A stretch of DNA of 64,000 nt, from the NCBI RefSeq assembly GCF_000373965.1, contig NZ_KB892842.1, positions 1 through 64,000 on the forward strand, read 5' to 3'. This document shows positions 31,841-41,008 of this stretch, piece by piece. This DNA comes from Uliginosibacterium gangwonense DSM 18521 (GTDB taxonomy: Bacteria; Pseudomonadota; Gammaproteobacteria; Burkholderiales; Rhodocyclaceae). The stretch's first letter is position 1. Every line of letters starts with the position of its first letter. The notes beneath the pieces were generated by a model that searched no databases, had not been told where the DNA came from, and saw only the letters and a list, made by a program, of their open reading frames with translations. The position numbers were made by a program, and so were the translations under genes.

Positions 31841-32503
31841 TCAGAGATCTGCAAGATACTCGGGATCGAGTATCCGCTTCGAATAGGTATTGGAGGTATA
31901 CAGCGTCACCGCCGGGTTGTGGCCATTCAGCCGGTCCTTTGTGACCAGCGTTGTCACCAGCGCTTCCGAATACTTAGTAAACAGGGAGTCGTGGCCCACG
32001 CAAAGCCCCATGATCACGTTCAAGTCGGTCTTCGTCTCGTTGAGTTGGCGTGCCTGCAAAATGGGATTGCAGCATGCCTCGAAGGAGCCGCACTGGATCT
32101 TCAGCTCCTCGTCAATGCCGATCTCGGTTTTGTCGGTAGAACCGACCTTGCACAACACAGTAAAAGGCTCCAATCCGGCGGCCCGCAGCACCTTGGTGAA
32201 AATGCGGGTCTCTTCGATCAGCCCGAGGCAAGTCGCAATGCCAATGCGTTTGGCATCAATACGCCGTGCAAACGCCACGATCTCTTCGGCGCGCGAGAGC
32301 TTGCAGTAGTAGAGGCCCTCTACCTCTGCTGCTGCATGTGCCACCTTCGCATCAATGGAATCGCCACGATAGTGCCCTAGCGTTTCAGCGTGGGCTGCCG
32401 GGTCAACATTCTCGGTCAGGCAGAAGTCCGGGTACTTCTTGTTGTGGCGATAGCAATGCAACTGGCCACATTCGGAACAGGAGGGATTTTCGATTTTCGC
32501 CAT
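31841..32503 (-). CDS. DUF1847 metal-binding protein
   Basis: This 220-residue protein starts with a Cys motif (CSECGQLHCYRHNKKYPDFC) typical of DUF1847 predicted metal-binding proteins. VEGLYYCKLSRAEEIVAFARRIDAKRIGIATCLGL follows, then CNPILQARQLN and MGLCVGHDSLF, adding conserved Cys residues. The family's role is not known; it often occurs near redox or methyl-transfer genes. Here it lies between the beta-lyase gene and etfB, suggesting a redox accessory function in the same pathway. Confidence 0.8.
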   Translation of the reverse strand: MAKIENPSCSECGQLHCYRHNKKYPDFCLTENVDPAAHAETLGHYRGDSIDAKVAHAAAEVEGLYYCKLSRAEEIVAFARRIDAKRIGIATCLGLIEETRIFTKVLRAAGLEPFTVLCKVGSTDKTEIGIDEELKIQCGSFEACCNPILQARQLNETKTDLNVIMGLCVGHDSLFTKYSEALVTTLVTKDRLNGHNPAVTLYTSNTYSKRILDPEYLADL

Positions 32504-32542
32504 GCTTGTATCCTTCAGACGACATTCCGCATAACGCGGAGT

Positions 32543-33742
32543 TTAGTATGCATTTGGCAACACACTCAGGGCCTGCTCCAGGTCGGCAATCAAATCGCCA
32601 GGGGCCTCAAGACCTGCGTGCAGGCGGATAATCGTGCCACGTCCTCGCCAATCACTTACACTGCGCACATTACTCAACTCGGCTACCATCACCAGGCTCT
32701 CGAAGCCACCCCACGATGCCCCGATGCCGAACAAACGCAGATTGTCGACGACAGCCTCGGCCCGCCCGGGCCGCTGATCCTTGAGCGCGAATGAGAGCAA
32801 GCCGTTGCTGCCGCTGAAATCACGCTTCCACAATGCATGACCGGGGTCTTCGGGCAAGGCCGGATGCAACACATATGCCACCGCTTCGTGCTCTGCCAGC
32901 CAGCGCGAGAGTTCAAGCGCTGTGGCCGCATGCACGGACAGACGACTTGCCAGCGTGCGCGCACCCCGCAACACCAGCCAGGCATCATCCGGGCTCACTG
33001 TCATGCCATGTGCATCAGCAGACAGGTTGAATGTCTGCCATACGGCCTCGCGGGTCGTCACGGCCCCCATCACCACATCTGAATGCCCGCTCAGGTATTT
33101 CGTCGCGGCCGAGATCACGATATCTGCGCCATGGCGCAATGGCTGGTACAGATAACCGCCCGCCCCCCAGGTGTTATCGGCAGCAACCAGGGCGCCATGT
33201 GCATGCGCTCCCTGCACCAAGGCTGGCAGATCGACAATCTCGTAGGCCAGCGATCCGGGAGACTCGACATACACCAAGCGTGTTTCAGGCAGATAGCGCT
33301 GCGCAATGTCGCTGCCGTCTGCTGCAAAAAAACTGTAGCGGATGCCATAGCGCTCAAAGAAGCGTAGCGCGAAATTGCGCACCGGGCCGTACACCGCATC
33401 GGTGATGAGTACGTGGTCGCCTGGTTTCAGATATGCAATCAATGCCTGGGTGATGGCCGCCAGGCCAGTCGGAAACAGGCGTGTGCGATAACCACCTTCG
33501 AGCTCACTGATCAGGTCTTCGAGTGCGAAGGCTGTCGGATTACCCCGCGCACCGTAGCTGAGCAGGCGCTCCGTGCTACGTCGCGCACGCACATCTTCGA
33601 GTTCAGCAACTGAATCGAAGAGGATGGTGCTGGCACGCACAATAGGGGGATTGACCGGGGAACCGCCTTCGACACGGGTATCACGACCGGCATGCTGCAG
33701 GCGCGTGCGCAAGGCGACTCCCCTATGTTTATCAGTACTCAT
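32543..33742 (-). CDS. Cystathionine beta-lyase-type PLP enzyme
   Basis: This 399-residue Cys/Met-metabolism PLP enzyme has GGSPVNPPIVRASTILF, YGARGNPTAFALEDLISELEGG, AVYGPVRNFALRFFERYGI and the PLP-lysine motif SAATKYLSGHSD near residue 213. It resembles MetC-type cystathionine beta-lyases, which cleave C-S bonds of cystathionine, cystine or S-conjugates to pyruvate, ammonia and a thiol. Its ATG overlaps the stop of the dioxygenase gene by four bases. In this operon it more likely serves cystine or S-substituted cysteine breakdown than methionine synthesis. Confidence 0.85.
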   Translation of the reverse strand: MSTDKHRGVALRTRLQHAGRDTRVEGGSPVNPPIVRASTILFDSVAELEDVRARRSTERLLSYGARGNPTAFALEDLISELEGGYRTRLFPTGLAAITQALIAYLKPGDHVLITDAVYGPVRNFALRFFERYGIRYSFFAADGSDIAQRYLPETRLVYVESPGSLAYEIVDLPALVQGAHAHGALVAADNTWGAGGYLYQPLRHGADIVISAATKYLSGHSDVVMGAVTTREAVWQTFNLSADAHGMTVSPDDAWLVLRGARTLASRLSVHAATALELSRWLAEHEAVAYVLHPALPEDPGHALWKRDFSGSNGLLSFALKDQRPGRAEAVVDNLRLFGIGASWGGFESLVMVAELSNVRSVSDWRGRGTIIRLHAGLEAPGDLIADLEQALSVLPNAY

Positions 33743-34341
33743 GTAGCAGCGGCCTCACGGCGCGTCGTGACGCCAATCGACATGATCGAACAACTCTTGT
33801 CTTCTAGATTGAAACTCAGGCGCTCGGTCAGGGTTTCAAGTGCACGGCCATATAGATGCAGGTGGCGTATCGGCGCATCTCCGCGAATCTCAACGGCGTG
33901 AATATCATCCGGCAGAAGTGCAACACCGCTTCCAGGGCCAACTTCCAGTGTGCGCTCATGCACCAGCGTGGCGTAACCGGGTTTGCTGCCGTCATCGGTG
34001 CGCGTATACAGGTGATTGAACTCGACACCTTCCACCGCTGCGATGGTCGCCCAGGTCGTGTGGTTATGTGGCAGGATCCTGTTGTCGGGCTTCATGACAT
34101 TAAGATATAGTGCAAATGTCTTGTCAGCCTCCTCCCGGATGAGATAACGCGCATGGCGCACACCTTCTTCGGGAGGTGGGAAATCAGCTTCAAGCCATAG
34201 CTCGGGTTGGGCGGCAAGCGCCTTGAGCTCCTGGAGGATATCGGCCAGTGCCTGGCGATCAAGCGGGCCGCGTGCGACAATCGACTTGACCCTGAGCAAT
34301 GCGGCGTCGACCGTCTGTTGGCGAATGATTTTCTGTGTCAT
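33739..34341 (-). CDS. Cysteine-dioxygenase-like cupin
   Basis: This 200-residue cupin of the cysteine dioxygenase family has iron ligands in PHNHTTWATIAAVEG (His92 and His94), with His148 in LLPDDIHAVEI as the third. HLHLYGRALETL follows. Family members add O2 to thiols (cysteine, 3-mercaptopropionate, mercaptosuccinate), giving sulfinates. The ATG at 34341 follows GGAGAG; the longer frame is not supported. It is coupled to the beta-lyase gene. The exact thiol substrate cannot be read from sequence. Confidence 0.82.
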   Translation of the reverse strand: MTQKIIRQQTVDAALLRVKSIVARGPLDRQALADILQELKALAAQPELWLEADFPPPEEGVRHARYLIREEADKTFALYLNVMKPDNRILPHNHTTWATIAAVEGVEFNHLYTRTDDGSKPGYATLVHERTLEVGPGSGVALLPDDIHAVEIRGDAPIRHLHLYGRALETLTERLSFNLEDKSCSIMSIGVTTRREAAAT

Positions 34342-34375
34342 TTTGTTCTCTCCGTTTACTGCATGATCATGACAT

Positions 34376-35032
34376 TCAGCGCCAGTCAGCAAGGGCCTTC
34401 TCATTGGCTGAAATGCTGCGGCCGTGGGCGTAGGCCTTCTGCACGGCAGCGCGCCCATGCACGCGCTCGAACCATGCGGCCAGATGTGGATAGTCTGCAA
34501 GCTGCTGCCCCTGACGGCGTGGCTGAATCCAAGGCAGAACAGCGATATCGGCAATCGAGTATTCATCGGCAAGGTATTCATGCTGCGCGAAATGCGCATC
34601 GAGAATCGCATACTGTCGTTTCACATCAGCAATCGCAGCATCAAGCTGGGCTTGGCCGATCTGCTCAGGAATCAGTTCACGGAAGCGCTGATACTGGCTC
34701 AGTGCGGGTGAAAGCTGGGCAGAATGCCAGATCAGCCACTGCAGGACGGCATAGCGCCCTACCCCCTCACGCGGCAGGAAACGCCCATGCTTTTCGGCAA
34801 GATACAACAGAATCGCGCCGGATTCGAAGATCGCCAAGGGGGCAGTCGTGGCATCTCCTTCTTCGTACCATGCTGGTATTTTCTGGTTCGGATTGATGCG
34901 CTTGAATTCTTCGTTTTTCTGCTCGCCCGCACGAATGTTAAGCGGCACGATTTCGCTGGTGACACCCAGCTCTTCGAGCAGGATGGTGATCTTGATGCCG
35001 TTGGTGGAGGGCCAGAAATAGAGTTTGCTCAT
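34376..35032 (-). CDS. YfcG-like glutathione S-transferase
   Basis: This 218-residue GST has YFWPSTNGIKITILLEELG at the glutathione-binding N-terminus, NPNQKIPAW, FESGAILLYLAEKHGRFLP and a helical C-terminal domain with DEYSIADIAVLPWI. The pattern is that of the Nu class, YfcG/YghU, which have disulfide reductase activity. In this operon it could reduce an imported disulfide to the thiol used by the dioxygenase or lyase. It lies between the ATPase and dioxygenase genes with short gaps. Confidence 0.82.
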   Translation of the reverse strand: MSKLYFWPSTNGIKITILLEELGVTSEIVPLNIRAGEQKNEEFKRINPNQKIPAWYEEGDATTAPLAIFESGAILLYLAEKHGRFLPREGVGRYAVLQWLIWHSAQLSPALSQYQRFRELIPEQIGQAQLDAAIADVKRQYAILDAHFAQHEYLADEYSIADIAVLPWIQPRRQGQQLADYPHLAAWFERVHGRAAVQKAYAHGRSISANEKALADWR

Positions 35033-35049
35033 AATGGTCTCGCGAGAAT

Positions 35050-35826
35050 TCAGCCAGCGAGCGCATTAATGAAGCTGCGCGTGCGGGCATTGACAGGATT
35101 GTGGAAAATCTGGGCTGGAATACCTTGCTCAACGATCTCTCCGCCTTCGGTGAACACAATCTCGTGACTGACCTCTTCAGCAAAGCGCATTTCGTGTGTG
35201 ACCAGGATGCAAGTCAGGCCGTCCTTGACGAGTTCCCGGATCACCGCCAGCACTTCGCCCACCGTTTCCGGGTCGAGCGCTGAAGTGACCTCGTCAAACA
35301 AAACCAGTTCGGGATGCATTGCCAGCGCACGTGCAATTGCCACGCGTTGCTGCTGCCCCCCTGATAGCTGGCCGGGATACGCATCAGCCTTGTGTTCCAG
35401 GCATACCCGCGCAAGCAACTCACGTGCTTCCCGCTCGGTCTCACCACGATCCTTGCCGAGAATGCGGGTCGGCGCGATGAGGATGTTTTCCAGCACACTC
35501 AGGTGCGGAAACAGGTTGTACTGCTGGAAGACAAAACCGATGCGCTTGCGCAACGCGATCAATTCGCTCTCGCTTTGCAGGCGATGCACTGCTGTCTCGC
35601 CAACACGGATTTCACCGCGCTCGGGACGCAGCAGACCATTGATACAGCGCAGCAGGGTTGACTTTCCCGAACCGGAGGGGCCGATGATCGATACTGCGTC
35701 ACCACGACGCACGCGAAGATCAACGCCCTTGAGTACCTTGTTGTCACCAAACGAGAGATGCACGTTCTTCAGCGCGACCAGGACATCCGCATCATGATTC
35801 AAGGAAAGAGTTTCAGTGGTAGGCAA
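35050..35826 (-). CDS. Polar amino-acid ABC transporter ATPase
   Basis: This 258-residue ATPase has Walker [11 protein letters not shown]-loop [12 protein letters not shown], signature [15 protein letters not shown], Walker [14 protein letters not shown] and the switch His in VTHEMRFA. It belongs to the GlnQ/HisP/YecC group. The best start is TTG at 35826, eight bases after GGAG and inside the 3' end of the permease gene; the longer ATG frame runs far into the permease. It drives the importer formed with the two permeases and two binding proteins in the operon. Confidence 0.85.
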   Translation of the reverse strand: MPTTETLSLNHDADVLVALKNVHLSFGDNKVLKGVDLRVRRGDAVSIIGPSGSGKSTLLRCINGLLRPERGEIRVGETAVHRLQSESELIALRKRIGFVFQQYNLFPHLSVLENILIAPTRILGKDRGETEREARELLARVCLEHKADAYPGQLSGGQQQRVAIARALAMHPELVLFDEVTSALDPETVGEVLAVIRELVKDGLTCILVTHEMRFAEEVSHEIVFTEGGEIVEQGIPAQIFHNPVNARTRSFINALAG

Positions 35827-36616
35827 AGCGTTTCTCCAGGCGACGCGTGAGACGGGTGATCGGGTAGCAATAAACAAAGAACAGACTCAACACGCTGAGG
35901 TAGACGAGAATCGTGAAGTCGGTGCGATTGACGGTATTACTCGCATTCTTGGCCGCTTCGAGCAGTTCTGTGACCCCCACCAGCGATGCCAACGTGGTAC
36001 TCATCGTGATCATCGCGTAGAGATTCATCCAGGGCGGCAGTGCGCGTTTTACGCATTGCGGCAGGATGATCCAACGCAGGGTCTGGCTGCGTGTGAAGGC
36101 GAGCGAAGAAGAGGCTTCCCATTGCGGTGTCGGAATCGATTGCACCGCACCGCGAAAAATCTCGGCAATATGAGCGGAAGCTGGCAACGCCAGCCCTATG
36201 GTAGCTTTGAACCAGTCGGGGAAAGGCAAGTATTGCCCGGCGATCTTCACTTCAAAGGGGAATACATAGGTAGTGAAAAAGATCAGTACCAGCAGGGGCG
36301 CGTTGCGAAAGATCTGCACATAGCCGCGCGCTGGCGACTGGACCCAGCCAAGGGGAGAAAGCTCCAAGGCTCCGACTACCAGACCCAGTACAGTGCCGAT
36401 GGCCATAGCCAGCACACTGATCAGCACATTCATGAGCAGGCCACGCCCGAGCAGCGGCAGCCAGTTGATCAGAATGGTAATGGTTTCGGCATAAAATACA
36501 TACAGCAGCAACCAGGCTGCACCCAGCGCGAGGAACCACAACAGGATCGGAGAAGGCGCAGCCCACCATCGGATTCTGGCGGAGCATGAAGCAGGTATTA
36601 CGTTGTCAATGGCCAT
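35813..36616 (-). CDS. Amino-acid ABC transporter permease 2
   Basis: This 267-residue permease of the HisM/GlnP family has LMNVLISVLAMAIGTVLGLVVG, RGYVQIFRNAPLLVLIFFTTYV, and the EAA loop ASSSLAFTRSQTLRWIILPQ. Its ATG at 36616 overlaps the end of permease 1. It works as a heterodimer with permease 1. Confidence 0.88.
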   Translation of the reverse strand: MAIDNVIPASCSARIRWWAAPSPILLWFLALGAAWLLLYVFYAETITILINWLPLLGRGLLMNVLISVLAMAIGTVLGLVVGALELSPLGWVQSPARGYVQIFRNAPLLVLIFFTTYVFPFEVKIAGQYLPFPDWFKATIGLALPASAHIAEIFRGAVQSIPTPQWEASSSLAFTRSQTLRWIILPQCVKRALPPWMNLYAMITMSTTLASLVGVTELLEAAKNASNTVNRTDFTILVYLSVLSLFFVYCYPITRLTRRLEKRFAYH

Positions 36617-37349
36617 AACCAGGCATCCGCAGATAGTTTTCAAGAGCACGCCCAAGACGTGCGACGACATAAGTCAGCACCGCATAGATCAGGAAGATAA
36701 AGATCATCAGTTCGAGCACGTTGTCGCGCTGCACCCAGATCATTAGCGAGGCATAGGTGAGCTCACCGACCGCAATCGCGGCACCCAGCGCAGTCGATTT
36801 GACGAGATTGATGAGGTTGCTGGTCAAGGCTGGCAGACTGAAGCGCAAGGCCAGAGGCAACTCGACATGGCGCAACAGTTCGACTCGGCTAAAACCCAGC
36901 GAAAGCGCCGCCTCGCGCGTCGTCGCGGGGACTGCCTCAATCCCCGCACGCAGCGCCTCGGCGTGATAGGCCCCATAGTGCAGGGAGAGCACCAGCACGA
37001 CCCAATGGAAAGGCGTCAGCGGATTGTGCTCTGCTCCACCGAGCACTTGGTTGAGCAGCATGTTGAGGACGAAGAAGGCGCAGTAGAGCTGAACCAGCGT
37101 GGGCGTGTTACGCAGCAACTCGATCAGGCCACGTGCTGGCCCACGCAGCCAAGCTTGGCGCGAAGCTAACAAGGCAGCTAGCACCACGCCCACTAGCAAG
37201 CTGCCGAGGATCGAACACAGCGCGAGCAGAATGGTGATGCCGATGCCGCTCAACCAAGGTATGCGTTCGTAATCACTGAGCAAAAAGGAATAGTTCAGGC
37301 CGATTATTTTCGCGGCGGCAACGAAACCGTGCAGGAATTTTTCAAGCAT
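36606..37349 (-). CDS. Amino-acid ABC transporter permease 1
   Basis: This 247-residue HisM/GlnP-type permease has GIGITILLALCSILGSLLVGVVLAALL, RGLIELLRNTPTLVQLYCAFF and the EAA loop EAALSLGFSRVELLRHVELPLAL. The ATG at 37349 lies within the last codons of the aminotransferase gene, so translation is coupled. A start further upstream would overlap the aminotransferase heavily and is rejected. Confidence 0.88.
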   Translation of the reverse strand: MLEKFLHGFVAAAKIIGLNYSFLLSDYERIPWLSGIGITILLALCSILGSLLVGVVLAALLASRQAWLRGPARGLIELLRNTPTLVQLYCAFFVLNMLLNQVLGGAEHNPLTPFHWVVLVLSLHYGAYHAEALRAGIEAVPATTREAALSLGFSRVELLRHVELPLALRFSLPALTSNLINLVKSTALGAAIAVGELTYASLMIWVQRDNVLELMIFIFLIYAVLTYVVARLGRALENYLRMPGYGH

Positions 37350-38565
37350 GGAGGGGGGCTCCGGATAATTGCGCAATAGCGGCGGCGATACGTGGGCCAG
37401 CCTGGCGGATGTCTTCGGTCGCCGTTGCAATCGACAGGCGGAAATGCCCTGGCAAACCGTAGGCGCTGCCGGGCACACCCGCAACCCCGGCCGCTTCAAG
37501 CAGGTAATCAACGAAATCCTCATCACTGGCAAGTACTTTGCCAGCGGGGGAGCGGCGACCACGCAACGCCTCCCACGAGGACAGCACAAAAAAGCCCCCT
37601 AGTGGCACAAACGCCTTGATGCCGGGGATCGGTGCCAGCCCAGCGAGCAGGATGTCGCGCCGCTCATGGTAGATGCGCGAACGTTCGCCAACCAAAGCCT
37701 GTGGCCCGCGCAGGGCCGCCACGCCTGCTGCCTGGCTGATCGAGCTGACCCCCGAAGTCGACTGGATTTGCATGATACCCATCGCGGCAATCAGCGCCTG
37801 TGGCCCGGCGGCGTAACCGACACGCCAACCTGTCATCGCATAGGCTTTGGAGCACGCATTGACGATCAGCACGCGCTCACGCAGATCGGGCGCCACATGC
37901 AGGAAGTGAGGATGAGATGACGCAAAACGAATATGCTCATAGACTTCGTCAAGCAAGAGCAGCACGTGCGGATGTTCGCGCAGCAACTCGGCCACAGCAC
38001 GGAAATCGTCTTCGTCATAAACCGCACCACTCGGGTTGCTCGGCGTGTTGATAACCAGCCAGCGGGTCTTTGGCCCAATGGCCGCACGCCATTGCTCAGA
38101 CGTGGGCTTAAAGCCTGTATCCGCCGTCGTGCTTAGAAATACCGGGGTTCCGTCATTGGCCTTGACCATCTCTGGGAAGGACGGGTAATACGGAATCGGC
38201 ACGATGACTTCATGGCCTGGATCAAGGCTCGCAGCAAAAGCGTTGTAGATGGCCTGTTTGCCACCATTGGTGATGGCGATTGACTCCAGCGGGAATTCAA
38301 GCTGGTTCTCGCGTGCGAGCTTTTCCCGCACAGCTTCGCGCATATGAGCGGTGCCCAGCGCGGGCGTATAACGCGTCTGGTTGCGCGCCAAGGCTTCGCG
38401 GGCGGCTTCCTTGACATGTTCGGGGGTGTCGAAATCCGGCTCACCGATAGTCAGATCAAGAATGTCACGACCGTCGGCTTTGAGCTGCTTGGCGCGCTGG
38501 CTGGCTGCAGAATTGGGCGAGAAGCCGATGCGCTGGATGCGCTGGGAAAGGTAGGCATATGTCAT
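37342..38565 (-). CDS. Class I aminotransferase
   Basis: This 407-residue PLP-dependent aminotransferase of fold type I is AspC/aromatic-like. It has LTIGEPDFDTPEHV, NTPSNPSGAVYDEDDF, LLLLDEVYEHIRF and the PLP lysine Lys240 in ACSKAYAMTGWRVGY, with RLSIATA near the end. It should interconvert an amino acid and its 2-oxo acid; in context a sulfur amino acid such as cysteine, cystine or methionine is likely. Its ATG overlaps the stop of the FAD dehydrogenase gene. Confidence 0.85.
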   Translation of the reverse strand: MTYAYLSQRIQRIGFSPNSAASQRAKQLKADGRDILDLTIGEPDFDTPEHVKEAAREALARNQTRYTPALGTAHMREAVREKLARENQLEFPLESIAITNGGKQAIYNAFAASLDPGHEVIVPIPYYPSFPEMVKANDGTPVFLSTTADTGFKPTSEQWRAAIGPKTRWLVINTPSNPSGAVYDEDDFRAVAELLREHPHVLLLLDEVYEHIRFASSHPHFLHVAPDLRERVLIVNACSKAYAMTGWRVGYAAGPQALIAAMGIMQIQSTSGVSSISQAAGVAALRGPQALVGERSRIYHERRDILLAGLAPIPGIKAFVPLGGFFVLSSWEALRGRRSPAGKVLASDEDFVDYLLEAAGVAGVPGSAYGLPGHFRLSIATATEDIRQAGPRIAAAIAQLSGAPLHA

Positions 38566-40028
38566 TATGCAGTCCTTGCCTTGGCGACCTGCTCACACTG
38601 CGAAGGCTCGATATTCAGAACCTTTCCTGGATTTAGCAGGTTGAGCGGATCAAGTGCGTGCTTGATGCGGCCCATAAGCTGCAACTCTAGTGCACTCTTG
38701 TATCGTGGCAAAAGGTCGCGCTTGGCTATCCCGATGCCATGCTCGGCGCTGATTGAGCCGCCGAACTCGTGCGTGGTGTCATGTACGATGTCATGTACCC
38801 GCGATTCTTCGGCCAGAAAATCAACAGCAGCCACACCAAGCGGCGCTGATACATTGAAGTGCAGGTTGCCATCACCCAGGTGGCCGAAGATCAGCGGCCG
38901 ACACCCTGGAAAATGCTGCTGCAGACGCGCCAGACTGGTGTCAACAAAGGCCGTCAGGCGCGAAAGCGGCAAGGAGATGTCATGCTTGATGTTGCGCCCT
39001 TCAATGTTCTGCGCTTCGCTGATGCCGTGCTCACGCAGCCCCCACAAGGCCAGGCGCTGACTTCCGGAAGCGGCCACCAGCGCATCCTCAATCAGGCCAT
39101 GCTCGAATGCCTCAGCCAGAACCCCGGTAAAAATTTCGCTGGCAATTTCCTGAGACTGTTCGTTCGAGGTTTCTATCAGCGCATACCAGCCTCCCGCAGG
39201 CGCCAATGAGGGGTCGACAGGCAGGGGATACTGCGGCGTAGTTCGGGCAACAAAGCGCAGGACATCCGCTGCAATGATCTCGAATCCCGTCAGTGCAGCA
39301 CCGAAACCCTTGCGCGCCAGCCCGAGGAACTGCAGTGCATGATCAAGCGCCGGAAAACTCACAAATGCCGTGCATTGGGCCGTCGGCAGTGGAAACAGCT
39401 TGAGTGTCGCGGCCGTGATGATGCCCAGCGTGCCTTCGCTGCCGATGTAGAGGTCACGCAGGTCGTAACCGGTATTGTCCTTGCGCAGCCCACGCAGACC
39501 ATGCCAGATCTCGCCCTCGGCGGTGACGACTTCAAGCCCGAGTGTGAGGTCACGCGCATTGCCATAGCGTAGCACCTGGGTGCCCCCGGCGTTGGTGCCG
39601 AGGTTGCCGCCGATGGTGCAACTGCCTTCCGCCCCGAGGCTGAGCGGGAACAGCCGCTGCGCATCGCGCGCGGCCTCCTGCACTTGCTGGAGGACACACC
39701 CGGCTTCCACCGTGATGGTGTCGTTGTACGCATCGATCGCGCGGATGCGGTTGAGACGCGAGAGATGCAGCAGGATCGCGCGTCCCGATTTATCCGGGGT
39801 AGCGGCGCCCATCAACCCGGTGTTGCCACCTTGCACCACGATAGGTACCCTGGCTTCGCGCGCTGCACGTACCACGGCACCAACCTCCTCGGTACTGCCT
39901 GGGCGAACCAGGGCCTGGGCACGCCCCGTATAACGGCGACGTGCATCCACGAGCAACGGCGCGATTTCCTCGCCACTCAGGACATGGGCATCGCCGACAA
40001 TCTGGCGCAAGGCTTGCTGCAGGCTCAT
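38565..40028 (-). CDS. FAD-linked 2-hydroxyacid dehydrogenase (GlcD/D2HGDH-like)
   Basis: This 487-residue flavoprotein has the PCMH FAD-binding domain: IVVQGGNTGLMGAATPD, LGAEGSCTIGGNLGTNAGG and GLRKDNTGYDLRDLYIGSEGTLGIIT. The C-terminal FAD-oxidase domain has FGHLGDGNLHFNV and SAEHGIGIAKRDLL. Relatives oxidise D-lactate, glycolate or D-2-hydroxyglutarate; several pass electrons to ETF. With etfB and ETF-QO in the same locus this is the natural ETF electron donor. The substrate is probably a sulfur hydroxy acid such as mercaptolactate; this is inference. Confidence 0.83.
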   Translation of the reverse strand: MSLQQALRQIVGDAHVLSGEEIAPLLVDARRRYTGRAQALVRPGSTEEVGAVVRAAREARVPIVVQGGNTGLMGAATPDKSGRAILLHLSRLNRIRAIDAYNDTITVEAGCVLQQVQEAARDAQRLFPLSLGAEGSCTIGGNLGTNAGGTQVLRYGNARDLTLGLEVVTAEGEIWHGLRGLRKDNTGYDLRDLYIGSEGTLGIITAATLKLFPLPTAQCTAFVSFPALDHALQFLGLARKGFGAALTGFEIIAADVLRFVARTTPQYPLPVDPSLAPAGGWYALIETSNEQSQEIASEIFTGVLAEAFEHGLIEDALVAASGSQRLALWGLREHGISEAQNIEGRNIKHDISLPLSRLTAFVDTSLARLQQHFPGCRPLIFGHLGDGNLHFNVSAPLGVAAVDFLAEESRVHDIVHDTTHEFGGSISAEHGIGIAKRDLLPRYKSALELQLMGRIKHALDPLNLLNPGKVLNIEPSQCEQVAKARTA

Positions 40029-40147
40029 GTCAGGTCTGCCGCATTTGATGATTTTTGCATTTCATTGCTCATTGCAGTGGCGCAGAATCCGCCGATACCA
40101 AAAGTTGTGGTAGAAGTATTTCAAGTGCATGCCAGTTCAAGTCCCAC

Positions 40148-40987
40148 CTACAGGACGAGCTTGCCAGCCTTGACCTTCTCTTGCCACTTGCGCAACGTAC
40201 CGACAGACAGATTGTGTTTCTGCGAGACTTCAATCAAAAATCCTGTGCGATGCCAGTTGCGTACAATCTTGTCGAGTGCCGCAGCAACATCGTTCTCACC
40301 CTTGCGGATCCAGATCACCGAAGGTGATGGGATCAAGGTGTGAGCGATCGGCAACTCGTAGTCCTTCCATTCAGCGTTGTCGTCAACCAGTAGGCTCAGC
40401 GAGGTACTTACGTGCACCGACGCTTGGCAGGTACCACTCTTGAGCGCCAGCAGGGATTCTGGCTGGCCCGGCAGCGCCTTGACGTTGGCACCGTATTGTT
40501 CGACCAAAGGTTTGGTGAAATTACTGCCCTGGGAGACGCACACCACCTTGCCCTTGAGGTCTTCCCAATGCTTGATGCCAGAACCTTTCTTGATGATTGC
40601 CGCCCCGCCTTCTTCCTGATAGGGCGTCGGTACATAACTGAGGATCTCGGCACGTTCTTGGGTGAGCTGCATGTTGGCGATCAGCAGATCGACCTTGCCC
40701 TGCTGCAGAAACTGCACCCGGTTCGGAGGTGTAACGGGCACCGTCTCAAGTCTCACACCAAGCTGTTGCGCAACGGCCCGGGCAAGTTCGATGACAAAGC
40801 CTTTCTGCTCCTGCGTGGCTGGATCAAGATAACCATAGGGAGGACCAGAGAGAATCACCCCGATCGAGACACTGCCGCGTGACTTGATCTTGTCGAGTGT
40901 GGCATCGGCCCGCGCTGCAAATGGCATACCTAGCAAAGCAGTCAGAATAAAAAGGGTCGGTGTGCCAAAGAAGCGGATTTTGTTCAT
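40148..40987 (-). CDS. Amino-acid ABC transporter binding protein A
   Basis: This 279-residue family-3 periplasmic solute-binding protein has a signal peptide ending FAARA near residue 27, then IKSRGSVSIGVILSGPPYGYLD, VTPPNRVQFLQQGKVDLLIANMQLT, GKVVCVSQGSNFTKPLVEQYG and VIWIRKGENDVAAALDKIV. It has a close paralogue immediately upstream. The ligand is an amino-acid-like compound. A 120-base gap separates it from the dehydrogenase gene. Confidence 0.88.
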   Translation of the reverse strand: MNKIRFFGTPTLFILTALLGMPFAARADATLDKIKSRGSVSIGVILSGPPYGYLDPATQEQKGFVIELARAVAQQLGVRLETVPVTPPNRVQFLQQGKVDLLIANMQLTQERAEILSYVPTPYQEEGGAAIIKKGSGIKHWEDLKGKVVCVSQGSNFTKPLVEQYGANVKALPGQPESLLALKSGTCQASVHVSTSLSLLVDDNAEWKDYELPIAHTLIPSPSVIWIRKGENDVAAALDKIVRNWHRTGFLIEVSQKHNLSVGTLRKWQEKVKAGKLVL

Positions 40988-41008
40988 GACAAAGCAGCCT
41001 TTCGTGAA

